64,000 bases of DNA from Acanthaster planci (taxonomy: Eukaryota > Echinodermata > Asteroidea > Valvatida > Acanthasteridae): the NCBI RefSeq assembly GCF_001949145.1, contig NW_019091566.1, positions 285,635 to 349,634 on the forward strand. Reading direction: 5' to 3'. Made by a program: the position numbers and the translations under genes. Below are positions 43,140 through 53,088 of the stretch, piece after piece. Numbering within the stretch: position 1 is the first letter of the stretch; the number at the start of each line of letters is the position of its first letter. The notes under the pieces were generated by a model. It saw only the letters and a list, made by a program, of their open reading frames with translations, was not told the origin of the DNA and did no database searches.

Positions 43140-44420
43140 GCCAAATGGTCCTCAAAGGACTTATTCTGTAAGATATGAAGCCATCTTTGCACGGCAACAT
43201 CACCGCTAATGTGTAGGTTAATGGAAAATTACGCAAAAACCAACAGGCTCAAGCACAAAACATTGACCTTCTTTGGAAGATATTTCCCTAACTACAACAA
43301 ATATGGATATTAAACTAACATCAACAAATAAAGGGGACATTCGCCCTTTCAGATGCCGCAAGGATTGCAAGATTTGGACAATTGTTGGGTCTTTCATGCT
43401 GTAATATATGAAGCCATCTTTGCACGGGATCAGGACTCTAATGCGTAGATAAATGGAAATTTACGGAAGCAGTGGGACAACAATCGAACTTCTTTCAAAT
43501 ATATTTCTCTATTTAAAACAAATATGGATACGAAACTTATGTCAATGGGTAGAGTGACATTCGGCCTTGGAGATGCCACCAGGATTGCAAGATTTTGACT
43601 TTTTTTCAGGCCTTTTATTCTGTAATTCATGAAGCTATTTTTGCCCTGGAACAGGACTTTAATTCGTAGATAAATGGAAAATTACGGAAGCAGTAGGACA
43701 AGAATCGACATTTTTTAAAAGATATTTTATTTACTAAAACACATATGGAAATAAAAATTATTTTCAATGGATAAAGGAACATTCTCCTTTTCAGATACAA
43801 CAAGTTTTGCAAGATATGGACAATTTTTCAGCGTTTATGCTGTAATACATGAAGCCATCTTTGCACGGGAAAAGGACTCATAATTTGTAGACAAATGGAA
43901 AATTACGGAAGCAGTAGGACAAGAATCGACCTTTTTTCGAAGATTCTTTTTCTAAATAAAACAAATTAGATAGGAAACGTATATCAACGGATAGAGATAC
44001 ATTCGCCCTTTTAGATACCAGCAGGATTGCAAAATTTGCACAATTATCAGGTCTTTTATGCTGTAATATATGAAGCCATCTTTGCACTGGAACAAGACCC
44101 ATAATGCGTAGATCCATGGAAAATTACCGAAGCAGTAGAACAAGAATCGACATTCTTTAGAAGATATTTTCATAGCTAAAACAAATATGGGTATGATACT
44201 TGAATCAATAAATAGAGCGATATTTGCCTTCTCTGATTCCGCAAATATTGCAAGATATGGACAATTTTAAGGTGTTTATGCTGTAATATATTTTAAGCCA
44301 TCATTACACGGCATCATTACCGATAATGCTTAGATAAATGGAAAATTACTGATGCAGTAGGACAAGAATCGACCTTCTTTGGAAGATATTTTTTCAAACT
44401 AAAAGAAATGTGGATATGAA
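43140..44420. repeat. right part of the 222-bp tandem repeat array
   Basis: Aligned on 'GACCTTCTTTGGAAGATATT' variants at about 43,264, 43,484, 43,706, 43,927, 44,150 and 44,373, giving spacings of 219-223 bp. Each unit includes 'AAATGGAAAATTACGGAAGCAGTAGGACAAGAATCG', 'ACAAATATGGATA', 'CATTCGCCCTTTCAGATGCC', 'GATTGCAAGATTTGGACAATT' and 'GCTGTAATATATGAAGCCATCTTTGCACGG'. The minus-strand frames at 43,430-44,173 are just this repeat. Confidence 0.92.
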
Positions 44421-44809
44421 ACTAAAAGATAACAGTCTTTGGAGACAAATGGTTCCAAAAAGAATGAATACAGGTAATGCCTCTGATTTCAAAGTTAACC
44501 AAACTTCCGGTAATCACCCTTGCAGTAATTATTAAAATTCCTAAGATAATTATTTTAAAAATCAATGATGAACAACGGAAAATAAAACGGTGCCAGTACC
44601 AACCTACCAGAAACCAATATATGAAGTCCACTGAATTTGTCTTGTGTTATACTTATCGGTATGACAATCGAATAATAATGTTTACTGTTTTTAAAGTATA
44701 CTGTTTTTTATATATACCGTTTTTAAAAACTTTAAAAGTGTAGCTTTTAAAAAAGCGTTTGAAGTATAACGTTTTAATTTATACCCAGTTTTTAAAACTG
44801 AAGCTATTT

Positions 44810-44910
44810 TTTTAAAGCTTTCAAATAAAGAAGCTTAACAGTAACAAACAAGATTCATATTGTTAACTGTTGTTTACTCTTAAGCTTCTTTAATTTTAAA
44901 AAGCTTTTAA
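44810..44910. promoter_or_regulatory. long AT-rich inverted repeat upstream of a small ORF
   Basis: TTTAAAGCTTTCAAATAAAG followed by AAGCTTAA (44,813-44,840) is inverted at 44,879-44,907 (TTAAGCTTCTTTAATTTTAA then AAAGCTTTTAAA). It ends about 20 bp before the ATG at 44,928. It could be a hairpin terminator, a promoter-proximal palindrome or a replication structure; this is inference. Confidence 0.45.
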
Positions 44911-44927
44911 AGTAAGGAGGGTTAAAC

Positions 44928-45311
44928 ATGGCGAGTGTTTTAATGATGGTAGGCGGAGCTAAAGTTAACGCGCTAGCTTTTGCAGGGTTCAACCTTTTGT
45001 TTAGCAGTCTGCCGCAACAACGCGTTGACGAAGAACGAAAGAGACACGACTTGGCTCTGGAACAACTGGCTCAAGCCAAACAGGTCTGGGGAACAAAATC
45101 GTGTCGCGTGAACCAACACACGTTTGCTAACGTTGACCGAGCTTTGCGTGCGTACTCTGAACTGACAGAGAAAAATTTTGTCGTCTACTTTACCACGAGA
45201 ACCGCAGCCTGGCGAGTTTTACGTGCCTTCAGAAGACCAACGCGTTAGAGAACTTGTGTGGGTTCTTGGAGGAACTGCTATTATAGGGTATCTCGCGTAT
45301 CGGTTTGTTTA
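44928..45311 (+). pseudogene. small Polinton-associated protein with hydrophobic ends, frameshifted
   Basis: ATG at 44,928 opens a 106-residue frame. The N-terminus is hydrophobic (MMVGGAKVNALAFAGFNLLF), followed by a charged helix (DEERKRHDLALEQLAQAKQV) and VDRALRAYSEL. Near 45,180-45,205 the likely frame changes to one reading EDQRVRELVWVLGGTAIIGY and ending LAYRFV before TAA at 45,309-45,311, which supplies a C-terminal membrane segment. I recognise this architecture as a short protein that recurs beside the integrase in invertebrate Polinton-like elements; its role is unknown. A single frameshift is the only damage, so this is one of the better kept genes of the element. Confidence 0.55.
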
Positions 45312-45339
45312 AAACTTGTATAGATTAAAAAGCAACGAA

Positions 45340-45475
45340 CAGCAACGAAAAGCAATGAACAAATAGACAAAGACACGGACAACAGGTTGAACAAGATAGA
45401 CAAATACAAGGAGAACAAGTTCAACAAGACAGACAAAGACAAGGAGAACAAAATAAACAAAGACAAAGAACTGTC
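45340..45475. repeat. A/G-rich minisatellite
   Basis: About three to four imperfect units of 'ACAAGATAGACAAATACAAGGAGAA' ahead of the integrase remnant. It encodes Lys/Asn/Asp-rich low-complexity sequence. Confidence 0.7.
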
Positions 45476-45479
45476 TCGC

Positions 45480-46107
45480 CTGTTTTATAGTCCTCAAGGG
45501 TACTGGAGAGGTGAAAGCGCTGTAGAGCACTCGCACAAAAAAACTGGCGTGGACAAGAGAGCGGTGAGAACGTGGTTAAGCGTGGCAGCCCGTGTGGCAG
45601 TTATATTTGCCGGTGCTTACGCGGGTAGCAAGGCTCACGGCGTTAGCTCAAGAGCGAGTCTCGCCAAACGATATGTAGCAGATGGACGTGTTGTATTTAC
45701 CTCACGATCGAGTTCGCCGTCGCCGTCTCGTTTTGACTTTCAAATGGGCGTTAACGATAGTAGACGTAGCTTTCCGATTTAAAGAAGCCGAACCTTTGAC
45801 CAGCAAGTTTAAGGGAGAGTTTAAACAGTTAATGAACCAAGAAAAGACACGGCTTATAGACGCGAGTCCTTTAGAAGCGATCAAGCAAGATCGAGTAAAA
45901 CAGGCGCCGACTGCCCTGTGTCCTTTCTCTAAGGAGCAGTCATAAAAACCAGATTTGCCTCCAGACTATTTGGCTCGATACTTGTATTACCCAGGTGAAC
46001 AAGAAGGCGGTACTGTCAGGAAAGCGACCGATCCTATTTGGAGCGTGGACGTGTATCAAATAAAAAAATGCACTAGCCAGTTCAAAAGAGTCAACGGTAA
46101 AAGGTAA
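45480..46107 (+). pseudogene. Polinton/Maverick integrase remnant
   Basis: Integrase of the retroviral (RNase H fold) type inserts Polinton DNA. The N-terminal motif FYSPQGYWRGESAVE (about 45,483-45,527) and GVDKRAVRTWL are in one frame. The sequence then shifts to the frame holding MDVLYLPHDRV (catalytic Asp I), LTIVDVAFRFKEAEPLTSK (Asp II region) and FKGEFKQLMNQEK. A TAG stands at 45,676-45,678 just before the first aspartate motif and a TAA at 45,943-45,945. The same frame continues with ARYLYYPGEQEGG and RKATDPIWSVDVYQIKK to TAA at 46,105-46,107, the conserved C-terminal segment. The text passes from KQLMNQEK directly to TRLIDASPLEAIKQ, so the part carrying the catalytic Glu is deleted. 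Inactive. Confidence 0.75.
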
Positions 46108-46109
46108 CG

Positions 46110-48372
46110 GTGTTGATCGACAAATTGTTTTGGGTTTCCATACGAGGGTCTTGCCACTTTACTTTAACTTTATGACATTTTTGTCTTCTCTTTTTCATTA
46201 ATTTTTAAACGTAGTCAGGGTAACTCCGGTTTTACTCTTTCACGTTTAATTTGTTTTTCCCATGCTCGCATAGCCTTGGCATGTACAAGCTACAAACTGA
46301 TTTATATCGATTGCACTCGAAACAAGCTTTTTTTTTTAGTTGTACCGTATGGACAGAGAGGTCTACACTGTATGTACTTATATTCATCTTTACCGTATTC
46401 ACATGTTGCTAAAAAATCTACGCCTCTCTAAACACGGTAAACAGCAAGCGCTCATCGTTTTGTTTTGTTTTACTTTGAAGTCTGGCAACTTTTTTCTTTA
46501 TGGTAATCTATAAACCTTTTGTTTATCATTTACAGTGCCGTGTTTTTCTTTCTTTTTTTTTCATTTCTTTCTCCTTTGTTTTTCGGTCTCGATACCGAGA
46601 CTGCACCCTGGGGCCTGGGTTCTTTGTTGACTCGGCGACGCGGTGGAGCGATGGGCGAGTTTTAGTGGCGGCATGTTTCCTCTACTATTTTATTCCAAAA
46701 AGTATCAAGCTAGGCCGTGCAGCTCAGGCATGCGGGCCTTTGTACGAAACCAGGTCCTGCGAGGTCCTTAAGTTTTTCGTTTCAACAGTGGTGCACAATT
46801 TTAAAAGCATTTCTGCGTGGCGCCACCGATGGTACAAACGTAGACACTTTTTTCAAAATCCGCTGAAATGGTCCATATTTTTATCGCAGTATTACTATTT
46901 ATTTAGAGGTTAAAGCGCCACTGTACATATACATGTATAACTTATTACTTAGATACCATGTGAGAATATTGAACTGTTTTCCCCATTTTTTTTACCACTG
47001 TTGAGGTTTTTTTTTTGAAAACGGGTTAACGTATGTGAGTGGTCTTTTCTATTTTTACAGCGAATATAAACATACCATCGTAATGACGGGAATGAATACA
47101 ATAAAAATGCATTTAGTTCTGTGCAGTGTCTTGAGAGGGTGAGGGCTGCTGCGACCGGGACAGACAGTGGCGTGCCCTCGACAAACTTAACCCTGAATAT
47201 GGCTAAAAGTGGAGATTGGGGCCCATCGCCAGTGTCAAAGTACCCAAGAAGTTAAAAAGTTAAGCCTTGGTTTCTTTTGATAGTGGTCAAGAATACCCGC
47301 AATCTGTTATCCAATTCTATGTCTCCACTTTTCTCAACCAAATTAAGTTCTGTTCACACTCACACACAGAATCAACTAGTCACTTGTTCTCTTTCATTAC
47401 TTTGAACGCCCATCTTTTTGTTTTCACAGTTTGGAGGCTCTTGAACAAAACCCATGGCTGAATGTACAATACTCGGTGACGCAACACCACGACAGTACCA
47501 CTTCAGAACGACACGCGTTCGACAGAAAAGCTGTGATTGGTTAAAGCCCACCTCAGCGGGAACTTTGCGCAAAGTTGAGTGGCTGGCATGGACTATTTCA
47601 TTTTACACAGTGGGCAGGGCTACGGTTTTCTTGACAGATTTCGCTAAGCCATAGGAAACTAATTAACTTATTGGAACTCTTGTGACGTACATATTTTTGT
47701 TTATGTTACGTGTACTAAAGGGTGGTAATGCCAAATATTGCCAAGTTTTCATTGAAATTGATTGCGATGGAATTGAAAAGTTCCAATACTCTGAAGTTAA
47801 ACTTAAGTGGTCATTCTTGTAATAAGCGACTCCTCTGTAGCACAGTCGTTTCCTGCATAAATAGTTAATATTACCTTTATGTATTCTTCATGTATATACC
47901 TGAAGCCTCTCTTTATATGCTAAATCAAATGGATAATTCTAATATGTCATTTAATATGTGCTTTGCGTTTGAATTTCTGCAAATTAAGACCACTTCAAAA
48001 GCATTGATTTCTTTATTTGCATGTATATTTGTAAGAAGTATACATAAATAACTATATTTTGTTGAAAAAACATTACTTTTACATTGATACTTTAACATCT
48101 ATCTACTCTTTAATGTGGTGTGATACACAAAAGGATACGATGCATTGTATGTGTACAATCAGACTAATGAAACTCATACATGTAGGCCTACACGGTTTGA
48201 ATATATCATACTCAAGTGCAAATCTCCCAGCACAAACATTGACTTGTATAAGTGTAACAATTTTCATTGTCGAGCTTGTGAAAAAAAATAAACATCACTT
48301 AGCGTGACATTAATTGATTGCATGCCGATCAATTTTGATCGAAGAACAAAAGTACAAAATACACTAATTACA
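46110..48372. other. no gene supported
   Basis: Possibly includes the right end of the Polinton-like remnant. A 137-codon frame at 46,500-46,913 (+) begins with a T-rich, Phe-rich stretch and has no family signature; it may be chance or a decayed element gene. The 3' untranslated region of the minus-strand thioesterase gene should lie just below 48,373. Confidence 0.4.
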
Positions 48373-48545
48373 TCACAGCTTGGATCTTGACAGCTCGTGT
48401 TTGGATTCTGTCTGTTTCTCAGGCTGTATGAGGCTTCCCCTGCTGACACCAATGTGCTTTTTGAGGAATTTCAGTATCTTGTCCCATGCATCCTCCTGTG
48501 CCTTGGCATGTTCCTTCACTCTGCCACCAAGAGCCATCACAATAT
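48373..48545 (-). CDS. acyl-CoA thioesterase (BAAT/ACOT family), last coding exon with PTS1
   Basis: This exon begins after the acceptor 'CCTCTCTCTTTATTGACAAATAAG' (minus strand), with a good pyrimidine tract, and ends at TGA 48,373-48,375. Its first two bases complete a codon left by the phase-1 donor of the exon at 51,652-51,856, so the frames join exactly. The text GRVKEHAKAQEDAWDKILKF followed by LKKHIG matches the conserved C-terminal helix of BAAT/ACOT enzymes ('H-AQE-AW--IL-F---H'). The protein ends in the tripeptide SKL, the canonical type 1 peroxisomal targeting signal, which places the enzyme in the peroxisome, hydrolysing acyl-CoAs or conjugating acyl groups. The Asp/His of the triad lie in the preceding exon. 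No damage is seen. Confidence 0.85.
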
Positions 48546-51500
48546 CTTATTTGTCAATAAAGAGAGAGGAAAAAAGATGAAAATATCTTATCTGAAGGTA
48601 TTTGGTTGGAAGACAAACATGAGACAGTGATGTTTTGCATTTTTACTGAGCCTCGAGGATTCTCTTTCCACTGAATCTGTGTTGTCCACTGTTTGCCTCA
48701 CACGTATGTTTCCCTGCCATAGGCCGGGCAGACATTTATTTTCTGCGCATCAGCCGTCAGTGTGTCGGCAGCTCGCAAATTATAGTAGCAGACAACGAAA
48801 GTGATATCTTTCTTGTGTCGTAAAAAGAAGGGGTAAAGTTCCACAATTGTGTGAAACAATCATGGCAGATATACTGCCCCTGTTACGTTTTTTTTTTTTT
48901 TTTTTTTGCAGCTGGCAAGAACTCTGACGTTTGAAAAAATCGTAATTTTCCAGACCCCCCCAGATAAGAAGCGTTTACGCGAAACACGCCACCACTAGGT
49001 ACTGCTAAGACACTGGCTACGTCGTGTTGGTACAGGTGCCTGACGGATTTCCAGGGATTCAACGAACGCTACCTTGGCCCTGGGTTGGAAATTCACCCTG
49101 TCGAGGCGGAATGCCAGTACATGTATTTGTTAGAGCGATTATCCGGTCGTAATGTTCCGAGTTCAGACACCGACAATCGATGATACAATATGTTCCTAGT
49201 GTTGCCCAAATCGACCTCACCCAACTTACAAATTAATGTCAGATTAGACAGGAAAAAACTGAACCCTTTAGTGAATAGAAATAACCCTGTACATCAAACA
49301 TAATGAGTGAGCTTATATTTCTTCCAAATAGTATGCCTGAAGTGGAGCTGAGGGTCTCCATGTTTGACAAGCTCTCCATCTTGACATTGACGTGGAGTGC
49401 TCCTTGTTTCTCCTAAAGTGACCCATTGCATTAGCACAAAATAAAATCTTGACAGTCATGCAAAAAAAGGACCTAGACCAAATGATGGAATTACTGCAGA
49501 GTTCAAAACTGAACAGGTAGCATCGTGATATATTGTTTCTCTGAATCAGCACAGGTAGACGTATTGTTTGGCATATTCCTTGAGACTGGTTCATAAATAC
49601 CACCGAGTGAACTTATTAGCCTTTTACGTATTTTCGTTTTCATCTTGAGTTTCTTTTTCTTCAAGGTCTTTGTAGAATTTCCATTAATGAGACTACACAC
49701 ATAAAATTCAGAGGTACACTTTACCTCCCGTTTGCAACCTTCATATCCAAAATGGTAAAAAAAAATGTCTTTTGCACTGTAACAATTTTGGAACTGAAAA
49801 TTCTGATCATGCTCCCCAAAAAATCATGACCATACAATTATGTACTTTCAGGTCATATACATGTACATTTACGTGAACAATAAAAACAGATCATCATCAT
49901 CATTCTGCACATGACCATCAAGAGGGTCGTTGTGACCTCCAGATCTTCCTGTCAAGAGCAAGGGACCAGCACTCATGTGGAGACGGCTGCACAGCCTCGG
50001 CAACCTGCTTTAAGCCAAGTGAGACGGGCACGACCACGAGGCGTCCTCCAGATAGCAGGTCGTTGACCAAGATGGAATTGGACAGTTGCGTCAGGGACAA
50101 GACGAGCATTTTATTCCAATATTTTCTTCCAGTAGATTCCTCTAATGTTCTTGTTTCGTTCTTATTTCCCTTCCTTCAACAAGCATGCAAAAGACCCATG
50201 TCTTCGCCCTTAAAGGCCATACAAGGTTGAAATTAAAAAAAGTTTGAACCCCTGAAAATGACCTCCCCCAAAATAATTGGTTCCGTCTGTATCTGTCCTC
50301 GATAAAGGATCTGCCTGAGACGAAGAAAAAACAGCTAGCCTTGAAAGAGCATTGACCAGTCACTTCTGAATACATAAGCATGAAATTCAGTTCACATTCC
50401 TGATGACAGATTCTTGTTGATGAAGGTCATCCTGTCACTGAGCTAAAAGAAAATTGGAATTACAAGAGGTTTAGACTATTGTAACTCCAAACCAAACTAT
50501 AGATTTTTCAGCTATACAGGATATTATGGCCAGACTGAGCCACAATTAAGATCAAGAAACTGAGATCAGCAAAACAATTTTTTCTACATTGGGTATGGAG
50601 AACAATGAATAAATGTAGCCGAACCATAGTCAGGCAAAAATACATTTTTATAGTCAGGCCAAAATGAATTTTAAAATGTTTCAATACAGTCGTTTCACAA
50701 TACAGTATACCACCAAGAGTTTGCTGCTCACAGGCCACGCTGCCCCGATGAATCGACTTACTGGGCATCTTTGTGCGGCACCCGTAACTTTGGCGTGGTA
50801 TCCCGCTGTGGGGATTTGATGACAGGAAAGGTATTTTTCGGTACTTAAGGAGGGCGCTGTAGATGTTGAAAACGCGTAAAATAAAAACTTACCGTTCTTC
50901 AATAGAACTTCTTGCCCATATGTAATTCATTCCATGCCTTACTTTTGTTTTTCTAAATACATTTTTTTGCAAGCTCGGGAAAACTGGAGAAATATCCATT
51001 TTCCACCTCAAAAACTATAGATTTTTTCATTTGTAATCAAATACATTCGCGGTGTACGTCGCCGATCAGATCAAAAATAAGGCTATATATATTGGTTGTT
51101 TTCAAGTTATACTTCCATAAATTAAATTGGAAATCATGTCAGTTACAAAGAAATCACGAAAAAGTCAAATCAGAAATGATGATACCCGAAAAATTCGGAG
51201 CTCAAAACCGCAAACACTGGGCAGCCATCTTCAGTTCGCACGGGCACGAAACCATTTGACGTGCATGCGCACAAACTAAATGTCCCGCTGAAACATACGT
51301 GCACAGTAACTAGCCATACCACAGTAGCTAGCCATATCCCAGCCATGGAACAGGTTGGCAGTTATTGTCATCAATACTTGAGAATGATACCAGCACCATC
51401 TGCATGGGGGTTGTATTGTTAATAGCAAAGGACAAATGTCTACCAGAACTCCCACTTGGATATACTGCAGGTTGTTTCTTACATCAAAATGCAAGGTCTT

Positions 51501-51651
51501 TACGTTCAAAATATCACTTGTATGTAATCATGTTTTGAATTTTTTGCATTTGTTGCCTCGCAGTTGTAGCTACCTTCTGGAGCATTAACCTGAAATGAGT
51601 GAACATCACATTAATTATCTCTCATTACAATAATAAAAACGCAAAACTTAC
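48546..51651. other. intron of the thioesterase gene
   Basis: Bounded by a GTAAGT donor (minus strand, at 51,651) and an AG acceptor at 48,546-48,547. It holds an 18-T run at 48,889-48,907 and no recognised element. The minus-strand frames at 49,313-49,700, 49,918-50,381 and 50,508-50,902 have no motif. Confidence 0.6.
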
Positions 51652-51856
51652 CCATTACATTGACATAAGCACGTGTACACACTGGAGCAAAGGGTGGCTC
51701 TATTATGTGCCCGGCGCCTTTATAGATTATAGTCTCAAAATTTTCTCTACCAAAAACTCCTCGTCTTCTGAAGGCCTCTGCCAGGTACTCTGGGATGGGC
51801 AAGCATTCATCAGCAGAACCACAAATGAAGAGAACATGACCAGTTATCTTTTCAAT
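51652..51856 (-). CDS. acyl-CoA thioesterase, penultimate exon (BAAT C-terminal domain)
   Basis: An alpha/beta-hydrolase exon. After acceptor 'TTTAACTCATCAG' it reads IEKITGHVLFICGSADECLP, the strand carrying the acid residue of the triad (Asp in GSADE), then IPEYLAEAFRRRGVFGRENF, and YKGAGHIIEPPFAP with the catalytic His in 'GAGH-IEPP'. It ends ...AYVNVMG at a GTAAGT donor in phase 1. The length is 205 nt. All features match PF08840-type BAAT C-terminal domains (family knowledge). The preceding exon should end in phase 0. Confidence 0.92.
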
Positions 51857-52659
51857 CTGATGAGTTAAATATTGAAAAAGATCACACGGGTGTCCATATC
51901 AAACACCTAAACAGGAACTCAAAGAACTCAAAAGGCTTCAAATATTTCAACGTCTAGGGTTTTGGAGATACACTGGCCACTCAACACATTTTTTCCTTCC
52001 ACAACTAACAGGGCCGATATCAGAAACGCGGGGTCAAGTTTTGTGTAAGTGTGTGTTTAGTGATTTAACGCTGGGCAAAAATACACAACTGTCATGCAGG
52101 AGGATATATTTAAAGCTGGCTATGTTAAGCCCCAAATGCAGCCAAACAAGGAACTTTGACGACGTGCAGAAGTACACAATAACATTGGACCTTAATCTTT
52201 ATAAACCCTTAATCCTTAAGATGTTAAACCTAAAATTTACTCTTACCTGGTCCAAAATTGTGATATTCTGTTCCGAAATAAAATAATCTGCGTTACGTTT
52301 GTTCCTAACAAGTCAGCCTAGCTTTCGCCAGTATGAGCAACCATTTCTAACTTTTGGGAAAGTCACCTGACCAGAACCTAAACTATCTGCCTCAACCTTT
52401 CAGTTTGACGAGCAAATTAGAGGTTCAGGGGTTAGAGGTCGTTTTGGAGGAATGGTATCACTGATTGGTATTACTGACTTGCTGACCCGGTCAACCGACA
52501 CAGTAATGAACATGTGCGGACACAAACGATTGCCGGCAAGATTGAATGAACTGATTTAATATACTTTTCATCAGCTCATATGATCAAACTGGTGACAAAA
52601 TTGGAACTTACTTACTTTTTACACTAGAGTTAATGGAGAAAAACCCAAATAGGCCTACT

Positions 52660-53015
52660 ATTAAAAAAACAAAAACTAGAGGATTTCTCTGTCTTCAGAA
52701 CAGAGCAAAGGGTTTTTCGCATTTCACATTATCACATCAGGTCAATGGTTGTCTAAGCTCTTCCCTTTCAAGAGATCTACAGGCTTTGAACCAATGAGTG
52801 AACATTAAATGTCACGTGACTTGTCACGTGATGACGTCATAAACACATGAGGTCAGTGTTCGTCTGAAAATCCACTTTCAAGATATTTCCAAGGGTTGAA
52901 CTCAATCGGAGATGTACTTCATGAGATATAGTGCTTTGAATAGTGCACCTTAAATGTCACGTGATTTGTCTTCTGATGACATCATCATCACATCAGGTCA
53001 TTATTCGTCTAACTG
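52660..53015. repeat. linker marker and type B units of the composite repeat
   Basis: TCTGTCTTCAGAACAGAGCA with AAGGGTTTTTCGC (52,688), then two type B units with TGTCACGTGACTTGTCACGT, GATGACGTCATAAACACATG (52,830) and TGATGACATCATCATCACAT (52,975). Confidence 0.8.
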
Positions 53016-53088
53016 ATAGTTTTGCATTTTTGCCAGGTCTTGCGCTCTCCATAACGTGCTATTCATGTGCATCAGGGGGCTCAACTGA

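Larger units (their letters stand above)
37580..43140. mobile_element. insertion into the tandem array: DIRS/Ngaro-like retroelement plus an inverted second copy
   Basis: The tandem array stops at about 37,578 and restarts near 43,140, so the 5.5 kb between is an insertion. The left part (37,580-42,192 +) is a largely intact tyrosine-recombinase retroelement (gag, RT-RNase H, YR). After a run of N, a short minus-strand RT fragment (42,759-42,960) belongs to a second, inverted copy. A 12-bp palindrome GCTCTTAAGAGC (37,599-37,610) lies at the left end. Terminal split repeats could not be tested because of the gap. Confidence 0.75.
31375..46107. mobile_element. decayed Polinton/Maverick-like (adintovirus-related) element, interrupted
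   Basis: Gene remnants in this span belong together: N-terminal parts of a protein-primed-type DNA polymerase B (31,653-32,417 +), candidate structural-gene remnants (33,140-33,925 + and 36,468-35,637 -), a small protein with an internal stop (33,931-34,290 +), a small hydrophobic protein (44,928-45,311 +), and a retroviral-like integrase (45,480-46,107 +). Integrase plus PolB defines Polintons, which are large self-synthesising DNA elements related to viruses. The codon texture is uniform and differs from the flanks. The polymerase and exonuclease catalytic domains, packaging ATPase and cysteine protease were not found. Terminal inverted repeats were not identified, so the ends are approximate. 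Between 36.9 and 44.4 kb lie a satellite array and a retroelement insertion. Confidence 0.65.

Noticed and set aside
43430-44173. Series of 60-80-codon minus-strand frames with similar peptides
   Set aside because: They repeat because the underlying DNA is the 222-bp tandem array; no start or coding bias is conserved among units.
46500-46913. 137-codon plus-strand frame
   Set aside because: T-rich, Phe-rich start and no recognisable domain; could be a decayed Polinton gene but there is nothing positive to support it.
48889-48907. Run of T as a transcription terminator or retroelement tail
   Set aside because: It is an isolated homopolymer in an intron, with no element body or Pol III promoter next to it.
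49918-50109. Minus-strand frame that looked coding-like (LVVVPVSLGLKQVAEAVQ)
   Set aside because: The flanking thioesterase exons (51,652 and 48,545) join in phase without it, and no family was recognised.
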